Below are positions 23,676 to 35,243 of a stretch of 64,000 bases of DNA, in pieces. Source of the DNA: Rhodeus uyekii (lineage: Eukaryota; Chordata; Actinopteri; Cypriniformes; Acheilognathidae); contig JAWRVZ010000043.1 in assembly GCA_037043235.1 (NCBI GenBank), positions 1,587,001-1,651,000 of the forward strand, read 5' to 3'. The notes beneath the pieces are model-generated. The model searched no databases. It had not been told where the DNA came from and saw nothing but the letters and a program-made list of their open reading frames with translations. How positions within the stretch are numbered: the stretch's first letter is position 1; each line of letters begins with the position of its first letter. The position numbers and the translations under genes were made by a program.

Positions 23676-24880
23676 CTGAATAGGGAACTACATACCAAAT
23701 CAAAGCAAACCTTGAATATGACTGATTCATATTCATGTGTAGCATGAGTGTATATGACTGGACTTTATCTGGATAACTGGCTATTGTGTCACTTAACCTC
23801 TGGAATGAGTGTTTTATCAATACAGATGGGTTACGTGAAATGACAAACTTTACAGATTTAATCTAATGAAAAGATGACACAGAACATGTGATTTGCTTCA
23901 ATTGGATTGGTTATCCAGCTCTGTCTGCTAATGGTAAATATGACTACTTTTGTCATTGATGACATTAATTTCAATAATTCTCTGGATTATATTGTTTAAA
24001 TTTACTTAAGTACATTTAAATTGTGAATCTGAAGATTGCCGTTCATTATGTGTTAAAAAACCCTTGATGGCAGAGAAAAAGTCACCCTCCAAATTATCCA
24101 GAGAGCTAAAAAAAATACTGCTAATAATTTTTGGGCTCTAAAGACTAACCATTTGATAAAGAAATACTTTGACGAGTAATTATAATGAAATGAAATAACA
24201 GCATCTAATGACATTTCTTTTTAAAATTATAAAAATTTTGAAAGGTGACGAATGTAACTGATAAAACATTGTATTTGATAATATCGCTGCCAAATAACAT
24301 ATGAATTAAAGGTTAAGATTAAGATCCTTCTTAATCAAAGGATAATGTTCTTAATGTTCATCTTAACAGCCCAACAGAAAATGCATCATCCTACACTGAG
24401 ATGCTTTAATCTAATCTAGAAAACAGCGTCCCTGAAGAGTCAAAGATCATGAGTTTCTGACTGTCATCCTGTTGCCGTGTCACCAGTGTTGAGGCTTTTG
24501 TTACTTTATGGGATTGACGTCTCGAATCGAAATGAACAATGGCATGGAGGAATGCTTAGTAAAGCAACAGAACTGACAATATGGCAGTGGGAACACGGTT
24601 TAAATACAGAGCAGTCACTACCTGTGTCATGGTGTGTAAAAATGAGGAAAGGAATGGAGGCACAGGAAGTACTGGAATATTCTTTATTCATGAACCGTAA
24701 ACAAAAACACTTTGAATAGAAACAAAAAGGCACTTCTTTGTACACCGACAGGGACAAAAGGAAACACAGTATAAATACACAAGGGCTGAATGGGAAAACA
24801 AGACACAGCTGACAAGACTAATGAGGTGCTTGATGACACGATTGAGATCACAGGAGAAAACAGGAAGCAGACTGAGGCCA
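23676..24880. other. Gene-free, repeat-bearing spacer
   Basis: No gene is seen. Sequence at 24,370-24,640 belongs to a repeat with further copies at 47,725-48,280 and 50,755-50,985; shared blocks include AAAGATCATGAGTTTCTGAC and ACTGACAATATGGCAGTGGG. Confidence 0.55.
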
Positions 24881-27330
24881 CCTCCACACGAAGCCGGTGC
24901 ATTCCCTATCCTATCTTTTTTTTCCCCTCGTTCTAAAAGAAAATTCTGTAAACACGGCGTAGTCTCAAGAAATATCAGCGTGCACACGAAACCACTGAAA
25001 CCGACTGAAAACGGTGTAGTATATATGCCAGACCAGTTTGGGGCGCTATAATTCTGCCACAGATATACACTATACACAGAGAAGACTTTGAGCATGCGCA
25101 TAACCTTCCGCGCTATATACGTGTTCCGTGTGACCCTGTGGCTACTTGATTCGTACCGGAAACACAATTGGTTCCACCACAATTGCGAAAACGCGTCTAC
25201 TTCCTGTCTGAGCTGTGCGAAACAATTTACGGCAGATGTTACTGATCGAGTAAACAATCACGTGACTACTTGATCCGTACCGGAAATAGTTCAGAAATTT
25301 ACACTTTGACACTTTTTACGCTTAAATGGTGCTGGAATCATTATACATTTTATTTTAATGCAAATCTAATATACAGAAATATAAATGGAAAAATGGAAAA
25401 CCCAGTTTTAGTGCTTAAGGAGATTAAAATGTGCATAGATGTGATTTCAAAATCTAAAAACAACACATTTTATGTAATCTCAACTGTATTGTGAAGCAAA
25501 TGTTATGATATAATATTAATGTTAACCTTATACATGCTATTTGTTAATAAAGCATTTAAACACACACAAAAGGTAAAATATATCATTAAATTTAATCAAA
25601 CTAAATAGTTTACATTTGTTAGACCACATTTTTGGAAACACAGATGTGTACATAAGACTTTGTATATGAGTTTACATTTAATATTTAACTTTCAAAAGAT
25701 AGATTCAACTTATATCAGTATGCTTAAATGTCTGCATTTAAGAAACACAAAATAAAGATATTCATTTATTCAATTTTATTTATTCAAACTTTTATTAATT
25801 CCTTCACACATACACACACACTCGCTGATTGAGTAACATGGCATTGACTTTCAGTCCTTACTCATCAGCACAGTATGACAAACATGTTTCCATGTCCTCT
25901 TGACACTGAAATATAAATAAAAAGTTATGCTTTGCTTCAGAGAAGTCACTCCCTAGGACCTTCCTGAGGGCATGTTACAATAACTTTCTAGTATCACTTT
26001 ACCAAAAGTAACAATACAGCCAAGACACTGACATTTTAGTCAGTCATTCCCTTCCAGGCAAAACCTCTCCATATGCCGAATGCACCATCACTGGAGAATC
26101 AATGGCACCTCCTCCTAAAAACACACACCAAAAATAAATAAATAATCGACACATACTAGTAGTTTGAAACTACTTGTGTGTGAAAATCCAGCTTACCTCT
26201 GTGAATGTTCATGTTCATGACGTACAGGTGCTGAGAGTGAACTGCGAAATACAAATAACACTGTAAGGCTTTGATTGTAGATTATCCAACAGGTTTGAAA
26301 AATTAAACAATCTTACCATCAACATGTAGAATTGTCTACAGGAATACTTCACAGGAATTGTCTGAGGACTGTTGAGGAAAAAACTGGAAAAGTTCAGACA
26401 GTTACTTTATAAAAACAAACAATAACTACTAGCATTATTTGACATGTGTAAAACTAATTAAAAAATGTATGGATACATCATGTGAAACGTACCCTAAGGT
26501 TTCTTCCTGTTTTTTCAGTCCAGGATCAATGAAGGAAATGCATAAGAAATACAAAGAAAATACATAATGTGTAATTAAATGATCAGAATGAATAAGAAAA
26601 CTCAAGAAAACTGAGAATGAATAAGAAAAGTTATTAAATTAAAGTATTAAAGTTATTATTAAAAGTTCTTATATCATCTCTGTAATACATTACCCATTCT
26701 TTCACACTTTGGATAGTAGACCAACAGTAGCAGCAATAACCCTGTTTTGAGAGCCTCTGACTCCACTGTGAGTGCCAGTCCCAGAGTTAATGTGGCTCTC
26801 TGTAAGAACAGACCTCTTTTTCCCATTATAAATTCTCTCAGTACCTAAAATCACCTTGGTTAAATTAGTAGACGCCCGTGTCATCTTCAGACGCTGTGTA
26901 AAGTTGTCAGGAATTTTTCTCTTTGAAAAAAATTCTTGCATTCCATCATAAAACGTATAAAAATCCATATTGTCCCTCACCACCAAATGACGTCATTATA
27001 AAGTGCGCACATGCACAGTACAAATCATGCAGGTACGAAGCTGTCGTAAAATAAGAGGAAGTGGTCATAGAATCACGCATGCGCAGAACAAAATTAGCGT
27101 TTTCGCACATGCGCAGTACCAATCGTGTTTCCGGTACGAATCAAGTAGCCACAGGGTCTATACAAATTGGCTGTACACACGAAACCGCAAGGGGGTCGTT
27201 TTCAGATTTCAGACCCGGTTTAAAAAAATTGCGGATTCAGTCTCCCAAAACGCCGGATCTGTGTGGCCGAAATGGCAATACGATAAAAAATGTATACGTA
27301 TACAGTGATGCGCGTCTCCGTGTGGACGGG
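24880..27330. repeat. Region bounded by inverted repeats
   Basis: The segment 25,132-25,174 (GACCCTGTGGCTACTTGATT, then CGTACCGGAAACAC) is the inverse of 27,121-27,163 with about one mismatch in 40. Farther out, CCACACGAAGCCGG near 24,885 pairs with CGTGTGGACGG near 27,311. CATGCGCA motifs lie beside both arms. The 2.4-kb interval holds the small unrecognised gene listed next. It may be a DNA transposon or two copies of one short repeat inserted in opposite orientation. Confidence 0.5.
26060..26986 (-). CDS. Small multi-exon gene of unknown family (tentative)
   Basis: The first exon candidate starts at the ATG near 26,968 (MDFYTFYDGMQEFFSKRKIP), with a longer frame from 26,986, and stays open to a TGA at 26,702. 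It is basic, Ser/Thr-rich and has no signal peptide or membrane segment. Lower down, further minus-strand segments have splice-like borders: about 26,500-26,520, 26,315-26,370 (PQTIPVKYSCRQFYMLM), 26,196-26,235 (HLYVMNMNIHR) and 26,060-26,120 (GGAIDSPVMVHSAYGEVLPG then a stop), and the last three can be joined in frame. How the first exon connects is unclear. I recognise no family. It could be a transposon-encoded product given the inverted repeats around it. Confidence 0.3.
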
Positions 27331-27340
27331 CCCTGAGACA

Positions 27341-27440
27341 CATTGTTTTCACATTAAAGATGGTCAGGTTACTTACAGTAAAGGTCTGTGGCCAATAACC
27401 TACAGGTGACCTACAGCAAAAGGAAACATTAACCGTTACA
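27341..27440 (+). pseudogene. Fragment resembling a bco2 exon
   Basis: The 25 bases 27,345-27,369 are identical to the bco2 exon 3 stretch at about 53,020-53,044 (the part encoding FHIKDGQV). Nearby CAGGTGACCTACAGCA (27,400-27,416) repeats the next 16 bases of that exon. The rest of the exon is not present and no frame continues. It looks like a broken duplicate of part of the bco2 exon. Confidence 0.45.
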
Positions 27441-27477
27441 TTAACCCTATACTTTAAATGGGAAGAACTCCATGTTT

Positions 27478-28359
27478 CACTCAAAGTATGGTTTGCGTTT
27501 GGAGTAGTGAAGAGCACTTAGGATCACAATACCTAATTTTTACTTTCAATATGTTTTAAAGTGCCTCCAGATACCCAAACACCCCCCACCCCCTCCCAAC
27601 CCCTCTCTATTCCTTTTATCACAGCTCTATATGTATGTCCTGTTGAATAATGCAGGCATCATATAATGCTTCTATAAATATTTTCTGCAAACCAGATAAT
27701 TATGTAGAGAGGACATTATGTCAGACTCCTCATTCAGGATGACGTTGTTATATATAGGTCTAAAAAAATGTAAACTGCACCATGACTTATATTCTGTAGT
27801 TAAAGAAAGCCAATCTAGTCAGTGATTTTGTGATCAATAATAAGCTGAAAGCAATTGATGAACCACAGTCCAACATGAACATCAGGGATTTGATTTAGAC
27901 TATAGTGCTGCCTTCCTCATCCATACATGAAACTTTTTCTTCTGCTTTTTTTTTTTACAACCAATAATAGCAGATGATTGTATTTGTTTGTTTATATTTA
28001 CTTGATTGTTTCTTATTTTTCTGTGTTTAATATGACTACAAATACATAGCGTTAATTTTCCCTGCAACCCTAAAGGACAAGGAGTTTGAAGTATGAATGG
28101 CTGCACATTTTTTACAACATCTCAATGCCTCCAAATGTATTGATGAAATGACATTCATGTTGAAAGAGAGAGGTGAAAGTTATCATAAAAAAAATAAAAC
28201 CACCCACAAATACAAGTGTGATTGCTCATTTTGTCAGTTAGCTTTTAAATGAAAAAAAAAAAAGATGCACGAAAACGTATTTTATTTTTCTGACCTTATC
28301 GTGGGCAGGATGTATAAATGCCTATGTGCTTCTGTTTCATATTAAACAACATATATGTT

Positions 28360-28403
<44 letters not shown>

Positions 28404-30780
28404 AGCATTTTTAGGGAACACTGGAAAGAAGTTGCAGTCTTTTACAGTAATCATGAGGGGGCAAAATAGCTGTTTAGTGACAAAATGTTTCATATTTATA
28501 TAAAAACCTATACTCAATTAAATGAGAGAATGGTTATCCAAGACCTTACAACATATTCACATAATCAATAAACATTATGAAAGGATGAACTTGCCTGTAT
28601 ATAAGATGAGAAGATGGAGCTCCATTCCGCTCCATTACCAGATGTGATGTAGTGGCGTTACTCAGAGCTCAGTGTCCCTGCAGTCACCGCCTGTGCCTGT
28701 GGGCGTGGTTGTCATTGTGTTGTCCTGAGAACGAAAACAAACGTTAAACTCTGTTAACCAATGACAGTGCGAAGATCCCAGGCAACCTGATTGTCCCTGT
28801 TACTGCCTCGTGTTTAAAGATCATCATTATTTTTAGTCAGCTTTTAAATGTGCCCGTTGGTATTCAAAGATGCATCAAAATATCCAGTATTGTGAGAACT
28901 ATTCAAAGTCCGCATACAGCCACCTTTCCTGAAAATCTGACATTTATTTAATTAACAGGCACTGTGGCTGTTGATTTAAATGATTATGCATAATTAAATA
29001 AAAACAACAAAAACAATGTCTTACAGGGGTTGTTATTAAAGAATAAAAATAGCGGTACATGTAATACAAAGGCTGTTATTGTGAATATTATTCAACTTAC
29101 TTGCTATTCACTCTATACTCTATATATTGAGTCTATATAATCTGCTAAAATCAATTTAATGAAATTATTACAATTATTATTTTACATAATTTCCATTTCA
29201 TTTAGAGGCCTCCCGTGACCATTTAGGGGGTCTTGTAGTGATTAGAAGAACCATTGTCTTTATCCTTATCAGTGCTTACAATGGTTATGGCTCTGTGTGT
29301 GTGTGTGTGTTATTGCTGAATATTTTATATAAATACATATATTTTGTTTATTGTGACATAAACAATATCCACAAATAAGTTTATGTGCTCTGGTAAAAAG
29401 TAATACAATATATTTTGTACTAAATAACACAGTTTGGAGCAGCAATTACATTTTTCCTTTATGATTAATGAGTGAGGAATCCACATGGAGGCATTAGGAG
29501 TACCAAACATTGCAGAGAGAGAAAATTCACCCTCAGAATATCACTCATATACAAGCAAAGAGTTTCCTATCTCTAATTTGAATTTTTATGCCTTGTAGAA
29601 AGAAATATAAAGAATATAAGGAATATAAAGAATATTTATTTTTATGCCTCACATCATAAAACAGACCAACAGGCAATCCTTGTTCCCCATACTCTACTAG
29701 CACACATAACATTTTGAATTTCAGATTATCAGTACAATTCTGAATGTAGCTTACATTGGTTTTATGTAAAAGCTGCAGTTCTTTAAATTTACAGTTAAGA
29801 CCCGAGGAACAGATTAAGACTGAATGAAGACAGGAAGTCAAAGTGCAGTCAATTGAAGAAAATTTTAATGAAGATAGTTTGCAGTTTCATCAGCAGAAGC
29901 CAGCTTTAAGTCTCACAAGGAGTTTGTAAGTACCCCACTTACAGTATGAAGTGGACATAAATTTGAAGAAGTCATTCAAAAACTTAAATTATAATTCAAT
30001 AACTTGATTGTAAATCACTCACAAATCATTAGAAGAAAAATAAAAGAAACTATAAATGTATATAGAAGAGACAAGGGATTTTGATTATCTCCCTTTATTA
30101 TATTTCACCACTGGCAATCATTTAAAATTATGTTTGATAATTTGGCAATGAAAAATACACATTTTTATTTAAACCCACAGATCCCTGATTATCCATGTGC
30201 TGTTTTCACATGATATTGTTGCATGTCAGCAGGTCATGATTATCGTCCCTTCCTCCTACACTTGAGTGGAGAACCTCACCTTCTTTGGTCAAATTAATTC
30301 TTAATTGTTCATCATGACCTTTAATGAGAACAGAGAAAAATGAAAAAACAAAACAAAAACAACAACCACATCTAATTAATTTATCGCACACACATCTCTC
30401 TCACTTTCTTTGGGTAATTTACAAAACTCAGGGTTTGTTAACCAAAAAGTCTTTAGACAGAAATTAAGGGGATAGTTCACCCAAAAATCCAAACCTTGTA
30501 TGAGTTTCTTTCTTCTGTTAGATATTTTGAGCAATGACTTATACAGTATATGAAAACAAATTCTATGAAAGTCAATGGATGTTGACTTAAGACTAGCACT
30601 GTCTAGTTTAGTTACCGACAATTTTATCTTATCAAAATATCTTCTTTTTTTAAGTTCAACAGAAGAAACTCATTCAGATTTGGAACAACATGGTGAATAA
30701 ATAATGATAGAAGTTCAATCTTTGGGTGAAATATCGCTTTGAAGAACTGAATAAGTGTAACTAATCTCAATATTAAATGC
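27478..30780. repeat. Second copy of the enho-flank plus elastase-flank block
   Basis: 27,478-28,955 repeats 8,025-9,970 (enho intron and 5' flank, without the leader exon), and 28,965-30,780 repeats 15,746-17,690 (elastase 3' flank). The junction at 28,955-28,965 shows that these two parts are adjacent without the 5.7-kb block seen in copy A. No functional gene is seen. (AT)n lies at 28,363-28,400. Confidence 0.75.
28363..28400. repeat. (AT)n microsatellite
   Basis: Perfect alternating AT of about 38 bp. The matching place in the other copy (near 8,890) has only a few units, so the tract expanded after the duplication. Confidence 0.9.
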
Positions 30781-31185
30781 ATGCATATTATGCATTAAAT
30801 TGTACATAGTGTTGTGAATATGTGTTTGTGATGTACCTTGTTGATCCAGTCATTGAAAGAGGACACACGGGTGAAGACAGTAGGTTTCTTCTCAGTGTTA
30901 CAGCCCAGACCATGACCAAAACTGGTAATACCGTGAACCTCCCAGAGACCTTCAGAGTTCTTACAGTTCAGAGGACCACCAGAATCCCCCTGCAGGATGT
31001 TAACAAAATAACCAAAGCATTTACTAATTGTCATGTATTGTCCACACATAAAAGTATTGATTGCTTTTTTTAATCATAAAACAATTAGTTCTAGTATTTA
31101 AATTTGATTGGCGTTTTTTTTTCCATGAGAGCCTTTTAGTGATTCCTTCTGCAGGTTACATTCCCCTGCCAGAAGTTTAAGTCAG

Positions 31186-31290
31186 TGGTCCCCAACCCCC
31201 GGTCCACGGCCCGGTACCGGTCCGGATCGGATTTGTGGACTCCCTGGATCAAATGTTATCGGCCCATCCAAGGAAAATATATTATTTCCA
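31186..31290 (+). mobile_element. hAT-type transposon fragment
   Basis: It begins CAGTGGTCCCCAACCCCCGG and continues TCCACGGCCCGGTACCGGTC, a familiar hAT terminus. It lies in elastase B intron 6 where copies A and C have other sequence. The opposite terminus is not seen, so the fragment is partial. The boundary on the right is uncertain (up to 31,370). Confidence 0.6.
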
Positions 31291-33504
31291 ATTTACGTAG
31301 CGGAGTTGAGCGGTGGTGGAGGTGTTTTTTGCTTCCCGGTCAGAAGCTGAGATTTGCCGATATTCCCCATAATCTACAATATAAATTTGTTTTACATTTG
31401 TTCATGAGAAATAAAAAACGTATCCAATTATCTGCACATTTCTTTTTTCTGTTTAAAAACATTAAAAACATAAAAGTATTTTTACTGTTATAATTTCTCT
31501 CACTTTGTGCAATAGGACATAAAGTGAGATGCCCTCCTAAATAAAAGATAAAACATTGCTTAATGTGAGACAATTTTTCACAGAAAATATCACAAAGCTA
31601 TATGCAGAAAGGAAAAAGTGGGGAAAAAATGTCAGCCAAAAAGAATGAAAGGGGCAATTAATGAGTACAGTATAAGAGTGGAGGAAGGCCAGGATCCTAA
31701 AGGCTTTGTTTTGAAAGGTGTCGTGATTGTCAAAAATGCTTTTCTGCATCCAGAGTCGTCTGTGAAGAAAGTTGCAAAAATTTTAAAGCCTCTTTAGAGA
31801 TGTGCAAAAACTATTAGGCTATACTGGTTTCAACACTTTGAATGAATGATTCAATGACTCGTAAATATGTCGCTTGTTTCATTACTGGATGAATACATTT
31901 TTTTAATTAATCTTTTGACTGATTCAATGACAAATACATTTAAGTCACTTTTCGACACAATCGTTTGAAGAGGCCAGTTAATTACAAAAGGCGATTTTCT
32001 GTACTTTGATCGCTTTCTTCAACATCTGCATTTATATCCAAGCCATAAACTTTTATCCCAGTACTTTTATGATGACATAAGCATTTTAACACAGAAATAA
32101 CAATACTCTAATGTTGAAAAGAGTGTTTGTGACACTGTTTCATAACTAATAGCGCAGCTCTACGCAAGATAATTTATATTAAACACAGACAGAGTAACTT
32201 TACTCACATTGCAGCCTGCAACAACACCATCTCCACCAGCGCAGACCATAGATTCCTTGACGGTGGAACCCCACCAGTCAGACCTGGAGCAGGTGGCGTG
32301 ATCCACAGCGGGCATCAGGGCTTGCTGCAGACTGTCGGGATAAGAGCCTTCAGCTGAGAAACAACCAAAGGATGTTTGTTTTATACCATGTTCTGTACAT
32401 CACATAAACACTAAAACGTCAAGAGTTTGTTTTACACGGTCAGGTTTGTTTTAACTAGGAATATTCAAAAAGTTATCATTACATGCATGTTAGCACTTAC
32501 TGGACAGTCTTCCCCAGCCTGTAATATAGCAGGGGTAGTTGTTTGGGAGGACGGAGCCAGCTGGAGGAACACAGCCCAGCTGAACAGTATCACTCAGAGT
32601 CACAGGCTCGGACAACTTGATCAGGGCAATGTCGTTTCTGAATGGACACAATCACAAGTGAGAGCTGTTGTTTAAACTTACAGTGTTGATGTCCACAGTC
32701 ACAAAATAAACCCGTCAGGGTGATCAGGACCTGGATATGAAGCGATATTATGATTTGCTGACTACTAAATAAAACCCAACTTATTATATAGTAAAACGTG
32801 GAAGTAAGCTATTTTCTCTTAATGCGTTGGCCTTTTGATTCATTGTAAAGTAAAGAATAACAAAGTGCAGAAAATGATTTGCTGAAAAACAAACCAATGC
32901 ATCATAATGTAAACATAATGTGTATGATTATGATCATAAATGAAAAACAAAACAGTTTACAATATCAAGTAACAAATATAAAGTGTATGTCACATTAAAA
33001 CCTGTGAGTTTTACAGTTCAGTGGTCGTTATACAAAAATATTTAACCTCAGAAAATGCTCTAATAACTTAATTAAGTATTTTAAAATCTGTGAATTCAAT
33101 CACCATATTGAAAATACATGTTTACCTTTCTATTCTTTAAAATGAAATACAACTCAATTTATATAAAGATCTACAAAGTATAATATTTACCCATCATCTA
33201 CAGACCATGAGTTCCAGTTCTCATGTACAATGATCTTCTGAGGACTGATGGCCATTGAGCCGTTCTCATTTACTGACAGGTTATGCTTACCAACATGCAC
33301 CCTGTAGTTGTTCTCAGAACTAAAGGAGAGAAAATACATGATGGTTGAAGCATATTGAATTCCTCATTTTCACAACATTTTAAAACGATTTAATTGAATT
33401 CTGTATTGACCAGAGATTATTATATTAGATGAACACTGGATTGGACTTTTATACCTGATGCAGTGAGCAGCAGTCATCACCCAGTTCCCTGTCAAGGGAA
33501 CTCA

Positions 33505-33650
33505 ACACTGCGTCGGAACGCATATGGGAACGCATTAGTGTAATTGTCTCTTGAAGCGCAATTGAAACCAGGTGTGCGAGTGCACGTAGCCGAGTGTGAC
33601 GTCATGAGCCAGGAGTATAACTGCACGCAGCAGACTAGCAGCCTCAGCTT
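33505..33650 (+). repeat. DIRS left inverted terminal repeat
   Basis: This 146-bp arm is, base for base, the reverse complement of 38,251-38,396. The outer 20 bp (33,485-33,504) are not part of the arm and hold a perfect hairpin TTCCCT-GTCA-AGGGAA. Transcription of the element probably starts within or near this arm. Confidence 0.93.
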
Positions 33651-33736
33651 AGTGTCTTCAACAGCGCTCGAAGCTAACGTGTGTTTGAGTTGCTCTGCTG
33701 GCTGTAAGTTGATATATATTTCACTTACCTAAAAGG

Positions 33737-35200
33737 ATGGCGGATTCACAGTCTTTTAAGCGTTGTGTCACTCCTTGCCCGCGTTTTATCACGGGTAAGG
33801 ATACACACGCTCTCTGTGTATTTTGTTTGGGCGAAGCTCATCTACGCTCAGCGCTTGAGGGCACTGAGTGTGCAGAGTGTTTGCAGCTGCCGCTGCGCAC
33901 TCTTCGCTCACGCCTGGCAGTCTTCGAGGGGACTGCTCAGGCTCGCGTTCCTCGTGGGTCTGGTCCCGCTGCAGCTGAGGCTCAGCGACGGCTGCACTCA
34001 TGGGGATCGCAGCTGGATTTAGCAGCGGGGTCGGAGACGGGCGAGCCCTTTTCTCCTCCCTTACCGGCTGAATCCGCGCTCACTCAGGATTCGGAAGCGC
34101 ACCATGCGGTGATTACTTCCGACCTGGGTGATGACGCTCTGCTGAACCTCTCTAGTTCCGAGGAATTAGAGGTGGATGTAGTCAGCATTGACGTGGATGA
34201 AGCTGAACCGCCATCAGCTTCACCCGCGTTTGAGGAGCTGCTTGAGGTTGTCACTCGGGCAATGGCAAGGCTCGGTCTCGAGTGGCCAGCTGAGCCCAGG
34301 GACGCTCGTCCTAAGAGTCGGTTAGACGAGCGTTACCTGCCTGCTCGAGTGCAACCTCAGCGTCGGGGTTTGCCGTTTTTCCCGGACCTCCACACCGAGG
34401 TGTCGAGGTCTTGGAAGCGGCCCGCCTCCCATAAGGTGCATAGCAGCGTTTCCGCTAACTATGCTACCATTATGGGAGCCAAAGAGCGCGGCTATGGGGC
34501 GATGCCTAGAGTGGAGGAGGCGCTGGCTAACTACCTCGCCCCCCATTCATCGCCGCCCCTTAAAACCCCGACGCTGCCCACCAAACCCCTCCGGGTTACT
34601 TCCACCATGGTGGGCAGAGCATACTCCGCGGCTGGTCAGGCTGCAGCGTGTTTGCACACGTCTTCACTTCACCAGGCGGAGCTGCTCGCAGACCTCGATG
34701 AGGGCGGGGGAATCGGCCCTGAGGCAGTAGCCGAGCTGCGCAGGGCCACCGATCTTTCTCTGAGGGCTGCTAGGGAAACGGCCGGTTCTATCGGTCGCTC
34801 CATGGCAGCCCTGGTGGCCACTGAGAGACATCTCTGGCTCAACCTGACTTCCCTCAGAGAAAAGGATAAAAATGTTCTTATCGACGCTCCTCTTACGCCT
34901 CCTGGTCTCTTTGGCGACGCCGTCAAGATGGCCGTCGAGAGATTTCAGGAGGCTGCTAAACAGGAGGTAGCGTTCCGTAAGATTCTCCCCCGCCGCTCTC
35001 GGGCAGCTGGGCTTGCGAGCCAGCCGCAGCCCAGCAGCAGCTCCTCGCACCGCGCTGCTCAGCGACAGAGTGTGGCTTCTCGCCAGCCTCCCCACTCGGG
35101 TGGCGGCGCTGGTCGCCGCACTCAGCCGCAGCCCTCTGGCAAAAGGACAGATCTGAGGGCTGTCCTTCAGGCCAGGAAGGCTAAGAGCAAGAGGCCCTGA
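33737..35200 (+). CDS. DIRS Gag-like protein (487 aa)
   Basis: An uninterrupted 487-codon frame from an ATG in good context (AAAAGGATGG). The N-terminus has paired cysteines (CVTPC, CVFCLGEAH, CAECLQL) followed by the LRTLRSRL motif typical of fish DIRS Gag. The middle is acidic. The C-terminal third is Ser/Gln/Arg-rich and basic, suited to nucleic-acid binding. The protein probably packages the element RNA. It ends 43 bases before the RT frame opens, in a different frame. This ORF is the only one in the element that looks undamaged. Confidence 0.88.
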   Translation: MADSQSFKRCVTPCPRFITGKDTHALCVFCLGEAHLRSALEGTECAECLQLPLRTLRSRLAVFEGTAQARVPRGSGPAAAEAQRRLHSWGSQLDLAAGSETGEPFSPPLPAESALTQDSEAHHAVITSDLGDDALLNLSSSEELEVDVVSIDVDEAEPPSASPAFEELLEVVTRAMARLGLEWPAEPRDARPKSRLDERYLPARVQPQRRGLPFFPDLHTEVSRSWKRPASHKVHSSVSANYATIMGAKERGYGAMPRVEEALANYLAPHSSPPLKTPTLPTKPLRVTSTMVGRAYSAAGQAAACLHTSSLHQAELLADLDEGGGIGPEAVAELRRATDLSLRAARETAGSIGRSMAALVATERHLWLNLTSLREKDKNVLIDAPLTPPGLFGDAVKMAVERFQEAAKQEVAFRKILPRRSRAAGLASQPQPSSSSSHRAAQRQSVASRQPPHSGGGAGRRTQPQPSGKRTDLRAVLQARKAKSKRP

Positions 35201-35243
35201 CACACTCTGGTCGCGGCCTCGCAGCGCTGGTCCTCCTCGAGGG

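Noticed and set aside
24688..25257. 189-codon minus frame
   Set aside because: It lies over repeat sequence and one arm of the inverted repeat, has no domain features and no splice or start support.
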